Shown here: piece by piece, positions 41,312 through 49,988 of the stretch
How the letters are laid out: each line of letters begins with the position of its first letter
Position numbering within the stretch: the stretch's first letter is position 1
Assembly: GCA_021463905.1 (NCBI GenBank)
Contig: JAJTZA010000038.1
Coordinates: 1-64,000 of the forward strand
DNA length: 64,000 nt
Origin: Terrimicrobiaceae bacterium
Lineage (GTDB): Bacteria > Verrucomicrobiota > Verrucomicrobiia > Chthoniobacterales > Terrimicrobiaceae
Reading direction: 5' to 3'
Notes under the pieces: generated by a model
Seen by the model: the letters and a program-made list of their open reading frames with translations, nothing else
What the model was told of the DNA's origin: nothing
The model's database searches: none
Made by a program: the position numbers and the translations under genes

Positions 41312-41723
41312 ATGTGGGCCATTTTTGACACGAACGTCATCATTTCCTCCATGCGAAGCACAACGGGTGCTTCGCATGGCATCTTGCTCGCCATCCATCG
41401 CAGCGAAGTCACTCCCGTCGTCTCCGTTCCTCTGATTGATGGAGTATGAGGAAGTCAGCAAGAGGCCCGGAATGATTCCGAATCTGACTCATTCCCAGAT
41501 CGACACCGTTCTGAATCAGATTTGCTCCAGAGCCATGGAGCAGCGGATTTATTTCCGATGGAGGCCCTTTTTGCCCGATCCAGACGATGACATGCTCGTA
41601 GAGCTTGCCGTGGCAGCCAATGTACCCTATATTGTCACCAGCAACCTGAGCGATGTTTCGCCCGCCCAGGCTCTTGGCATTCAAGTCATGACGCCGGGCG
41701 AATTCATCCGAACATTCCACTGA
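41312..41723 (+). pseudogene. COG1569-type PIN-domain toxin, +1 frameshift near 41435-41440
   Basis: Frame A from ATG 41312: MWAIFDTNVIISSMRSTTGASHGILLAIHRSEVTPVVSVPLI; frame B: MEYEEVSKRPGMI...LPDPDDDMLVELAVAANVPYIVTSNLSDV. Deleting one base joins them to 136 aa. Confidence 0.82.
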
Positions 41724-41724
41724 T

Positions 41725-41988
41725 ATGAGCTCGATCACCATCAAAGTCCCGGAATTTCTCCAACAGCAGATCGAAAAGCTGAGTGCCGACGAGGGGTTCA
41801 CAGTTGATCAGTTTTTCACTACCGCAGCGTCAGAGAAGCTTTCGGTGATTCGTGAGCTGGACTACATTCGCAATCGGGCCTCTCTGGCGAATGACCGTGA
41901 ATTTGAAGAGGTTCTAAAGCATATCCCTGCGATTCCCATTGCCGAAGAGTGGGATCGCATGCCTACTCCGACCAAAGGAGAACAATAA
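41725..41988 (+). CDS. Antitoxin-like small protein (ribbon-helix-helix / HicB-like) paired with the PIN gene
   Basis: MSSITIKVPEFLQQQIEKLSADEGFTVDQFFTTAASEKLSVI; one bp after the PIN stop codon. Confidence 0.75.
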   Translation: MSSITIKVPEFLQQQIEKLSADEGFTVDQFFTTAASEKLSVIRELDYIRNRASLANDREFEEVLKHIPAIPIAEEWDRMPTPTKGEQ

Positions 41989-42016
41989 AGGCTGTAGCGG
42001 AAGCAGGGAACGAACC

Positions 42017-42242
42017 CTCAACTTCACCTATGAACGACAAAGCGTGCATAATGTGGCCGAGATTGAATTGAGTGTTCTGCAATCCCAATGCCTTGACCGT
42101 TGCATTCCCGACATAGGCAAGATGCGTAACGAAGTGGCAGCTTGGGATGCTGAGAGAAACAACTGCGCCAAGTAAGGCCATCTGGCGGTTCACGACCGCG
42201 CAGGTGCGCAGCAAACTCCAGCACCTTTACCCAAAGCTTTAA
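42017..42242 (+). pseudogene. C-terminal relic of an IS630-family transposase, frameshifted
   Basis: NFTYERQSVHNVAEIELSVLQSQCLDRCIPDIGKMRNEVAAWDAERN then, in another frame, WRFTTAQVRSKLQHLYPKL*; matches the recalled IS630 tail pattern (WLNMAEIELSVLSRQCLDRRIPD...VAAWEAARN...WRFTTADARIKLKRLYP). Confidence 0.85.
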
Positions 42243-42355
42243 GTGTTACGGGATACCAGGTTGTCAGCTCCGCATCTTTTCCTGAGTGCGAGAATGGCCA
42301 ACCCCAGCAGCAGTGCGACGGGCGTCGGCTCCAGGGGATGTCCAGGTCGTATTTT
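42239..42355 (-). pseudogene. Orphan PEP-CTERM-like C-terminal sorting tail
   Basis: LEPTPVALLLGLAILALRKRCG on minus strand: P-rich motif, hydrophobic helix, basic end; no matching upstream domain in frame. Confidence 0.5.
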
Positions 42356-42443
42356 ACGCGAATTGGCTTGTCGGATGGGTTGGGTGCTGGCAGTTTTTTC
42401 GCGCATGGTAGATTGTGGTGTTCTGAGGCGGTGCAGGTGGAGT

Positions 42444-43790
42444 ATGGTTTTGGGCCTGGCGATTTTTGCGTCGTGGGTGACGGGAGCTGCTGAGGAGAAT
42501 GCGCTGGAGAAAAAGTCCTTTGTTTCCGAGTGGTGGGCAGGAGAGTATGCCACAGGGTCGTGGCTGGGCATCCGAGACACCCTTGCCGACCACGGGCTAA
42601 GCTTCGTGGTCGAGTGGAAATCGAATTTTTTGTGGAATGTGGATGGTGGCTTGCAGCAGCGCTTCGGGTATGACGACGAGTGGAGATTTCGTACGAATTT
42701 GGATGTTGCGCGTCTGACGGGTTGGAGTGCGATCGAGGGTCTCACGCTGGCATCCGCAGTGCGTTATCGTGGTGGAGACGGGGTGAACCGCTACGTGGGC
42801 ACCAGCGCAAATTTTGGGCCGAGTGCATTCCAGACGGGCCGTCTCTGGCGCTTTCAAGTCGCCTATGCCACCTACACAACGCCCGAGCTTTTTGGAATAC
42901 GGAAGCTGCTCACGCTTTCGGCGGGCTGGCAGAATCCGGCAGAGTTTTTTCTCGATCAAAATCCCAGCAAGCTCTTTGTCAACAACAGCTTCTCGACAGG
43001 AAAGGGCATCTCCGCCAATGGCATTCCCTGGGGAGGCAGCTACTCGGCATGGGGCGGCTACCTGCGGGTGAACCCTGCCAGTTGGTTCTACGCCCAGACC
43101 GGCCTCTACCTTGCCATCCCCTTCGGATCGGACACTTCCGATCACGGCCTTGACTTTGCCGGCTATCGCAGAAACCCAAATCTCAACGGCCTCTACTGGC
43201 TCACAGAAACCGGATTCACACCGAAAATCACCGAAGCCAATCTGCCTGGAAAATATGCGGTGGGGTTTTTGTATTGGGGCGTGGAGAACCGGGCGTTTCG
43301 GGGAGAGACGACCGACCAGCGCGTGCAACTGTATTTCCAGGCCGACCAGATGCTCTACCGCGAGCCGGACCGCTCGTCCGGGCCTTCCTCGGGGAAAGCC
43401 GTCCAGGAAGCGACTCCTCCTCCCGACAGGCGCAATAAGCAGGGGCTTTATTTCTTCAGCCTTTTTAATGTGGCACCGGCATTTCAAGCCACCCTCCCCT
43501 TTTATTTTCACGCGGGTCTGGTGTATCAGGGCCCGCTGCCGGGCCGCGACCGGGATCTGGCAGGCATGGCGATGGGCCTGGGAAGCTACAGTGCTGCGCT
43601 GCAGGATGTGGAAGCTGGCAACGGACAGTCCCCCCAAACCAGCGAGGGTGTCCTCGAATTATTCTACCGCGTCCAGATCAATTCCTGGGCCTATTTCCAG
43701 CCCGACTTCCAATATGTCATCCAACCCAATGGCACGGGACAAACTCCCAATGCCACCATCCTTGGCTTCCAGCTCGGCGCGGTTTTTTAA
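42444..43790 (+). CDS. Carbohydrate-selective porin, OprB family
   Basis: WLGIRDTLADHGLSFVVEWKSNFLWNVDGG...FYAQTGLYLAIPFGSDTSDHGLDFA...ELFYRVQINSWAYFQPDFQYVIQPNG; ORF opens at 42243 but signal peptide suggests start at 42375, 42405 or 42444. Confidence 0.87.
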   Translation: MVLGLAIFASWVTGAAEENALEKKSFVSEWWAGEYATGSWLGIRDTLADHGLSFVVEWKSNFLWNVDGGLQQRFGYDDEWRFRTNLDVARLTGWSAIEGLTLASAVRYRGGDGVNRYVGTSANFGPSAFQTGRLWRFQVAYATYTTPELFGIRKLLTLSAGWQNPAEFFLDQNPSKLFVNNSFSTGKGISANGIPWGGSYSAWGGYLRVNPASWFYAQTGLYLAIPFGSDTSDHGLDFAGYRRNPNLNGLYWLTETGFTPKITEANLPGKYAVGFLYWGVENRAFRGETTDQRVQLYFQADQMLYREPDRSSGPSSGKAVQEATPPPDRRNKQGLYFFSLFNVAPAFQATLPFYFHAGLVYQGPLPGRDRDLAGMAMGLGSYSAALQDVEAGNGQSPQTSEGVLELFYRVQINSWAYFQPDFQYVIQPNGTGQTPNATILGFQLGAVF

Positions 43791-44218
43791 GGACAGGGGC
43801 TGTCCACCAAGCCCTCCTGCGACGCTGAAATCCGTTTGATGAGGACAAGCTCGGTGCCCCGTGGCTTGGGCGTGTAAATCACTTCATCAAAGACCTGGCG
43901 GATGATGTGAACACCCACCCCACCAGGACGAACGTCCTCGAGCGCACGACCGCGGATTTCGGAGGGAGCACAATTTTTTCCATAATCGCGCAGGGTGATC
44001 CGCAGGTGACACCGTCTGCGTTCAAAAGTGATGCGCAGAGGGCGGCAGCGGTGCTGGTAGGCGTGGCGGATGATATTGGTGCAGGCTTCATCAATGGCGA
44101 GGATCAGGGTGGCTGCCGCCTCCTCTGTGAGTTGGTTCTCCAAAAAAAACTCGCGGGCGGCTGCGCGGATTTCCACAAGCCGGCAGGTTTCGCTCGAAAA
44201 TACGAATTTTTTTTTCAT
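43787..44218 (-). CDS. RsbW-like anti-sigma/serine kinase, HATPase fold
   Basis: TLILAIDEACTNIIRHAYQHRC...LRDYGKNCAPSEI...PGGVGVHIIRQVFDEVIY. Confidence 0.9.
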   Translation of the reverse strand: MKKKFVFSSETCRLVEIRAAAREFFLENQLTEEAAATLILAIDEACTNIIRHAYQHRCRPLRITFERRRCHLRITLRDYGKNCAPSEIRGRALEDVRPGGVGVHIIRQVFDEVIYTPKPRGTELVLIKRISASQEGLVDSPCP

Positions 44219-45513
44219 GCGAGGCCGACGGCAAGGATGGTGAGGTCATCGGGGCGGGGCGAGGTGCCGCGATGGAGTTTCTCGGCGGCGACGAGGTTCT
44301 GGATGAGGCCCTCGGGAGCCGGTTCGAGGGGAGCCTCTGCGAGAGTGGCCGCGATGCGCGGCTCAAAGAAATCCTGCGAGTGGGTGGTGCGCGATTCCGT
44401 TAAACCATCCGTAAAACTGACCAGCCAATCGCCGCGCTGACACGCGATTTTTCCCTGTTGATAGACAACCTTTGGCAAAACGCCCAGTGGCAGGGCCCCT
44501 GGAGTCTCGATTTCCGTGACTGCGCCGGAGGCCTTGCGCAGGAGCGGGCGGCAATGGCCCGCGCTGGCGATTTCGATGCGTTGTGAGGACGGGGTGATGC
44601 GTCCGATCAGTGCGGTGATGAACATGCCGCGGACAATCTGATTGTATAAGGTGGCGTTCAATTTCCCGAGAGCGTCGGCGGGGCTGCTGGTCGAGGCGAA
44701 AACAAATTGCATGGCGCTGATCGTTTGCGCCATGAGCAGTGCCGCCGCCATCCCCTTGCCGGAAACATCTCCAATCCCAAAATAAATCTCGTAGGGATTC
44801 CGGACGAAGACCGCGTAAAAATCCCCACCCACATTGGCAGCCGGCTCGCTAAAGGCCGCAAAGGCGCAGCCATCCGGGAGCTGCTTCGGAATGGCGCGGG
44901 AGAGAAGCTCGGTCTGAATCTCCGAGGCAATGGCCAGGTCGCGCTCGACGCGCTCCTGCCGGCGGCTGCGCTCAAGAGCGCGGATTTTTTCGAGCGCGGT
45001 CGCCGTCAGATTTGCGTAGGCCTCGAAGCCGTCGAGGTCCTCGGCGTCAAATGCGTCCTTTTCGCGGGGGTTGAGCACCTGCAGGACTCCGATCAGAACA
45101 CCATCGCGCTTGAGTGGCGCACACAGGATCGAGCGCGTACGAAAGCCCGTCTGCTTGTCCACCTCTTTGTAAAAACGGTTGTCGGAATAGGCGTCGCGGA
45201 TGAGCAGGCTCTTCCCGTTCTCGAAGACGCAGCCCGCGATGCCCTTCCCCTTGGGGACGCGCACCGGTTTGCGCACAAATTCACCGTCCGCATACGAGGA
45301 GAGTGCCATCTCGAGGGTCTCGCCCTCGGCATCCAACAAAAAGAGCGATGCGGCTTCCGCGCGCATGACCCTCCGCGACACTTCCAGGATGGCCTGCAGC
45401 AGCTCGTCGTATTCGGTAATGGCTGCAATCAACCCGCTGACCTCAACCAGCCCGCGATAGACCGCCAGCGACTTTTTTAAGGACTCAATCTCGGTCTGCA
45501 TTTCGCCGACCAA
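44215..45513 (-). CDS. GAF-domain PP2C-type serine phosphatase (SpoIIE/RsbU-like)
   Basis: GAF-like N-terminus, then LASEIQTELLSRAIP, GDFYAVFVRNPYEIYFGIGDVSGKGMAAALLMAQTISAM, LVSFTDGLTES. Confidence 0.92.
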   Translation of the reverse strand: MVGEMQTEIESLKKSLAVYRGLVEVSGLIAAITEYDELLQAILEVSRRVMRAEAASLFLLDAEGETLEMALSSYADGEFVRKPVRVPKGKGIAGCVFENGKSLLIRDAYSDNRFYKEVDKQTGFRTRSILCAPLKRDGVLIGVLQVLNPREKDAFDAEDLDGFEAYANLTATALEKIRALERSRRQERVERDLAIASEIQTELLSRAIPKQLPDGCAFAAFSEPAANVGGDFYAVFVRNPYEIYFGIGDVSGKGMAAALLMAQTISAMQFVFASTSSPADALGKLNATLYNQIVRGMFITALIGRITPSSQRIEIASAGHCRPLLRKASGAVTEIETPGALPLGVLPKVVYQQGKIACQRGDWLVSFTDGLTESRTTHSQDFFEPRIAATLAEAPLEPAPEGLIQNLVAAEKLHRGTSPRPDDLTILAVGLA

Positions 45514-45552
45514 TGTGCCACAGAATGCCGCTCCCTGAAAGCGTTTTGCTGG

Positions 45553-46914
45553 TCAGAGGGTCGCCGCCATGAGGCGCGGTAGCAGCTCGCTGATCGGCAC
45601 CCGCTCCTGAGTCATCGCGTCACGGTGACGAAGCGTGACCGTCTCCTTGTGGGTCGGACCATTCTCCCCGAGGGGGTCAAAATCCACCGTGACGCAAAAT
45701 GGCGTTCCCGCTTCATCCTGGCGGCGGTAGCGGCGGCCAATCGCTCCCGTTTCATCGTAAAAGATCTGCATGTGAGGACGAAGGGTTGCTGCAATCCCGC
45801 GCGCCTTGGCCACCAAATCCGGCTTGTTTTTTAACAGAGGGAAGACGCCGCACTTGATCGGGGCCATGCGCGGATGAAAGCGCAGCACCGTGCGCGTCTC
45901 CGTCTGGCCCTTGTCGCCCGTCACAGTCTCCTCGTCAAAGGCCTCGCAAATGAGCGCCAGTGCCGTGCGATCCACACCGGCACTTGGCTCGACCACATGC
46001 GGAATGATTTTCCTTCCCGCCGCCTCGTCAAAGTACTCGAGCGGCTTGCCGCTGTGCTCGATGTGGCGCGAAAGATCATAATCGGTGCGGTAGGCGATGC
46101 CCTCGAGTTCGCTCACTCCAAACGGGAACTCATACTCGAGATCATAGGTTTTTTTGGAATAAAAGGCGCGCTCGCTTTCCGGAATGTCCTTGATCGTAAT
46201 TTTCGAGCGGGGGATGCCAATATCCTCGTAAAACTTGAGGCGTTCCTTGAGCCATTCGTCGGTGAGCCGCAGCCCGTCCTCGGCATGGCAGAAATACTCG
46301 ATTTCCATCTGCTCGAATTCGCGCGAACGAAACGTGTAGTTGCGGGGGTTGATCTCGTTCCGAAACGCCTTGCCAATCTGCGCGATGCCAAAGGGCAGCT
46401 TCTGCCGGGAGGTGTCGAGGACGTTGCGGAATTGCACAAACATGGCCTGTGCGGTCTCGGGGCGAAGATAGACGAGGTTGTCATCATCTTCGAGCGGCCC
46501 GGTGTGGGATTTGAACATCAGATTGAAGGCGCGCGGTGCGGTCAGGTTGCTGCTCCCGCAATGCGAGCAATACTTTTTGCCATCGCGTTCCGGGAGCTGA
46601 TCCGCCCGGTGGCGCGTATTGCAAACACGGCAGTCCACGAGCGGGTCGCTGAAGGTCTCCTCATGCCCGCTGGCCTGCCAGACCCGGCGGTTCATAATGA
46701 TCGAACCGTCCATGCCGACCATGTCCTCTCGCTCGCGCACGTTCCGCCGCCACCAAAAATCCTTCAGGTTCCTCTTCAGCTCGACCCCCAGCGGGCCGTA
46801 ATCCCAAAACCCATTCAGACCGCCGTAAATTTCCGAGGATTGAAAAATAAACCCTCTCCGCTTGCAGAGGCTGACAATCCTTTCCATCCGTGCACTGTGT
46901 TTTTCCTTGACCAT
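45553..46914 (-). CDS. glyQS: Glycyl-tRNA synthetase, alpha2 type
   Basis: IVSLCKRRGFIFQSSEIYGGLNGFWDYGPLGVELKRNLKDFWW; RPETAQAMFVQFRNV; FRNEINPRN; FRSREFEQMEIEYF. Confidence 0.96.
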   Translation of the reverse strand: MVKEKHSARMERIVSLCKRRGFIFQSSEIYGGLNGFWDYGPLGVELKRNLKDFWWRRNVREREDMVGMDGSIIMNRRVWQASGHEETFSDPLVDCRVCNTRHRADQLPERDGKKYCSHCGSSNLTAPRAFNLMFKSHTGPLEDDDNLVYLRPETAQAMFVQFRNVLDTSRQKLPFGIAQIGKAFRNEINPRNYTFRSREFEQMEIEYFCHAEDGLRLTDEWLKERLKFYEDIGIPRSKITIKDIPESERAFYSKKTYDLEYEFPFGVSELEGIAYRTDYDLSRHIEHSGKPLEYFDEAAGRKIIPHVVEPSAGVDRTALALICEAFDEETVTGDKGQTETRTVLRFHPRMAPIKCGVFPLLKNKPDLVAKARGIAATLRPHMQIFYDETGAIGRRYRRQDEAGTPFCVTVDFDPLGENGPTHKETVTLRHRDAMTQERVPISELLPRLMAATL

Positions 46915-46929
46915 AAGTCTTTTCCAGAT

Positions 46930-48393
46930 TCAGCAACCGGCTTCCGAGAGCGGGATGCCAAGAGCCTCAGCGACGCCTCGTCCGTAGCGGGGATCCGCCT
47001 TATGGCAGTGGGCGATATGCCGGATTTGAACCTCCCGCGTCACACCGTTCATGGCTCGGGCGGTATTCTCGAAGAGCGCCTGCTGTTGTGGGGCGGTCAT
47101 CAGCCGGAAAAGGTTGCCCGGCTGTGAAAAGTAGTCGGTGTCTTCGCGGTGGTTCCAATGGTCGGCGGCACCCTCGAGAGAAAGCGGGGGTTCGCGGAAG
47201 TCGGGCTGTTCCTGCCAGGCACCATGGCTGTTGGGCTCGTAGCCCGCCGTGCCTCCGAAGTTCCCATCCACGCGCATCGTTCCGTCGCGATGATAGAAAT
47301 GCGCGGGGCAGCGAGGCGCGTTCACCGGGATTTGGTGGTGGTTCACGCCGAGGCGGTAGCGCTGCGCATCCCCATAGGAAAACAGGCGACCCTGGAGCAT
47401 CTTGTCCGGCGAGAACCCAATGCCCGGAACGACATTGGCCGGATTAAACGCAGCCTGCTCGACCTCGGCAAAGTAGTTTTCCGGGTTGCGGTTGAGTTCC
47501 ATAACTCCCACCTCGATGAGCGGATAGTCGCCCTTGGGCCACACCTTCGTGAGATCGAACGGATTGTAGGGAACCTTTGAGGCCTCCTTCTCCGGCATGA
47601 CCTGAACAAACAGCGTCCACTGCGGAAATTCCCCGCGCGCAATCGCCTCGAGCAGGTCCCGCTGATGGCTCTCGCGATCCTGGCCCACAAGACGCTCCGC
47701 TTCCGCATCAGTAAGATTTTTAATGCCCTGGCGCGATTTCCAGTGAAATTTCACCCAAAAGCGCTCGTTCTTTGCACTGATAAGGCTGAAGGTGTGCGAC
47801 CCAAATCCGTGCATGTGCCGGTAGGAGGCGGGGATGCCGCGGTCGGACATGACAATGGTCACCTGGTGCAGGGCTTCGGGAAGCGAGGTCCAGAAATCCC
47901 AGTTGTTCTGAGCGGAGCGCATGTTGGTGTGCGGATCCCGCTTTACAGCATGGTTAAGGTCGGGGAATTTAAGCGGATCCCGCAGGAAAAACACCGGGGT
48001 GTTATTGCCCACGAGGTCCCAGTTGCCCTCCTCGGTGTAAAACTTCACGGCAAACCCACGAATGTCCCGTTCGGCATCCGCCGCCCCACGCTCGCCGGCC
48101 ACCGTCGAAAACCGCGCGAAAACTTCCGTCTTTTTTCCCACCTTCGAGAAAATTTTTGCGCGTGAGTACGGGGTGATGTCGCCCGTGACGGTGAACGTGC
48201 CGTAAGCGCCCGAGCCTTTCGCGTGCATCCTGCGCTCGGGGATGACCTCGCGGTCAAAATGCGCGAGCTTTTCGAGGAACCAGACATCCTGCAAAAGCAT
48301 CGGTCCGCGCGGCCCGGCAGTGATCACGTTTTGGTTGTCCGGCACGGGTGCTCCGGCGGCAGTCGTCAGGGGGCATTTTTTGTCGTGTTTCAT
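46930..48393 (-). CDS. katA: Monofunctional heme catalase
   Basis: [103 protein letters not shown]. Confidence 0.97.
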   Translation of the reverse strand: MKHDKKCPLTTAAGAPVPDNQNVITAGPRGPMLLQDVWFLEKLAHFDREVIPERRMHAKGSGAYGTFTVTGDITPYSRAKIFSKVGKKTEVFARFSTVAGERGAADAERDIRGFAVKFYTEEGNWDLVGNNTPVFFLRDPLKFPDLNHAVKRDPHTNMRSAQNNWDFWTSLPEALHQVTIVMSDRGIPASYRHMHGFGSHTFSLISAKNERFWVKFHWKSRQGIKNLTDAEAERLVGQDRESHQRDLLEAIARGEFPQWTLFVQVMPEKEASKVPYNPFDLTKVWPKGDYPLIEVGVMELNRNPENYFAEVEQAAFNPANVVPGIGFSPDKMLQGRLFSYGDAQRYRLGVNHHQIPVNAPRCPAHFYHRDGTMRVDGNFGGTAGYEPNSHGAWQEQPDFREPPLSLEGAADHWNHREDTDYFSQPGNLFRLMTAPQQQALFENTARAMNGVTREVQIRHIAHCHKADPRYGRGVAEALGIPLSEAGC

Positions 48394-48412
48394 AGTGAGT
48401 GTGGGTGGAGGT

Positions 48413-49183
48413 TCAGGGGCGCAGGGCGGCCCGGACAATTTGCGCGAAGCTGCGCGCCTCGAGGCTGGCTCCGCCCACGAGGGCACCATCAATGTCGGGC
48501 TGCGACATCAGCGAAGCCGCATTTTCCGGTTTGACGCTGCCACCGTATTGAATCCGAATTTTCTTGGCGACAGCCTCAGTGTACAATTCGGCAAGGACAA
48601 GCCGCACATGCGCATGGGCATCCTGGGCTTGTTCCGGCGTGGCATTGACGCCGGTGCCAATGGCCCAGACCGGTTCGTAGGCGATCACCGCATCAAGAAC
48701 GTCCTCCTCCGGAACCGACCGCAACGCACCCTCAAGCTGCGTCCGCAGGACGTCCTTCTCTTTTCCGGCCTCGCGCTCGGCCAGCGTTTCTCCGACGCAG
48801 AGGATGGGCAGCAGCTCCGTGGCGCAGGCCGCCAGAACCTTCTTATTGATGAGCGCGTCGGTCTCACCAAAAATCTGTCGGCGCTCGCTGTGACCGATGA
48901 TCACATAACGCACAAAAAGCTCGCGCAGCATGAGCGCACTCACCTCTCCTGTGAAGGCCCCCGGCTTTTCGTGATAAAAATTCTGCGCACCCAGCCGGAT
49001 TTGCTGCGAACTCCCCAGCAGCTCGCTCAGCCGGGGCAGGGACGTGAACGGCGGCGCAATGACAATTTCCACGCCGGACACCCCCTCCACAGCCCGCCGA
49101 AACGTCGCCAAAAACGTCTCTGTGTCGGCTACGGTCATGTTCATCTTCCAATTGGCGGCGATAATTTTTTTGCGGGCAGGCAT
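48413..49183 (-). CDS. tpiA: Triosephosphate isomerase
   Basis: [46 protein letters not shown]. Confidence 0.97.
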   Translation of the reverse strand: MPARKKIIAANWKMNMTVADTETFLATFRRAVEGVSGVEIVIAPPFTSLPRLSELLGSSQQIRLGAQNFYHEKPGAFTGEVSALMLRELFVRYVIIGHSERRQIFGETDALINKKVLAACATELLPILCVGETLAEREAGKEKDVLRTQLEGALRSVPEEDVLDAVIAYEPVWAIGTGVNATPEQAQDAHAHVRLVLAELYTEAVAKKIRIQYGGSVKPENAASLMSQPDIDGALVGGASLEARSFAQIVRAALRP

Positions 49184-49351
49184 GGTGATAAAAAGAGACG
49201 CGATGTTACGAAAGCCCCCTCCGCTCCGCAAGACCCAAACGGTTTAACCCAAATCCGCGCACAAGCGCGATTCGCGCAAAAATTCACCGCTGATGAGGCC
49301 GACGAGGCCTGCTCCGGGCGCGGCGAGCGTCTTCTTGCGCCGTTTTGGAGC

Positions 49352-49798
49352 TCAATCCTCAATTTTTTCGGGGGCGACGGACGATTGGGAACCTCTTTTT
49401 GCGATCACTGCCATCGGCAAAGAGCACCCCCTGAGCCTTGAGAAGCCCAGGCCCACGTAACGCAGCGGAGCGCTGGCTTTGCTTTCGTAGCTTTGAGCGG
49501 GAACAAAGGCCACTTCCGCCCACGCCTGATCCAGCGTGACGGTTCGGTTGGCCATGTCGCCGAAGGTGATGTCGGTGCCACTCCTCCTGCCCAATTATCG
49601 GGATTGCTCCAAAGGGTGTTCAAACCACAGCCGCTCCAGACAAAGGATTGGGCGGACGCGGAAAAAAGCGGAAAGTGAAAGGAGGAACTCCAGCGCGATT
49701 GTGCCACCGATTGGGCGGGCCAGTCGAAGGTATCGCCGGGCGACAACCAGAGCGAAGCGGATGAAAATGAAAAGCAGAAGGCGGGTGGTGTTTACCAT
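49352..49798 (-). pseudogene. N-terminal fragment of an autotransporter/PEP-CTERM-type surface protein, broken over three frames
   Basis: Signal-like MVNTTRLLLFIFIRFALV...LLSLSAF (frame 1); SASAQSFVWSGCGLNTLWSNPDNWAGGVAPTS (frame 2); GTDITFGDMANRTVTLDQAWAEV (frame 3). Confidence 0.6.
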
Positions 49799-49857
49799 GG
49801 TGGGAAGTTGGGGAGGTTTGGTGATTGGCTAAGAGTCATTGGTCAGCGGAAATAGGG

Positions 49858-49886
49858 TTCACACGGAGGACACAGAGGACACGGAG
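49858..49886. repeat. ACACGGAGGACACAGAGGACACGGAG short tandem-like element
   Basis: Tandem 9-12 bp degenerate ACGGAGGACACAGAGGACACGGAG, resembling a dispersed intergenic repeat seen in many environmental genomes. Confidence 0.5.
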
Positions 49887-49988
49887 AATGCCGGGCTTGC
49901 ACATCCTCCGTGGAATGAGATAGTTTCCGGGATAGCCATCTGGGTGCCTCCGCGTCCGGGTGGTGATGCTTGCGAGAATCCCACGACA

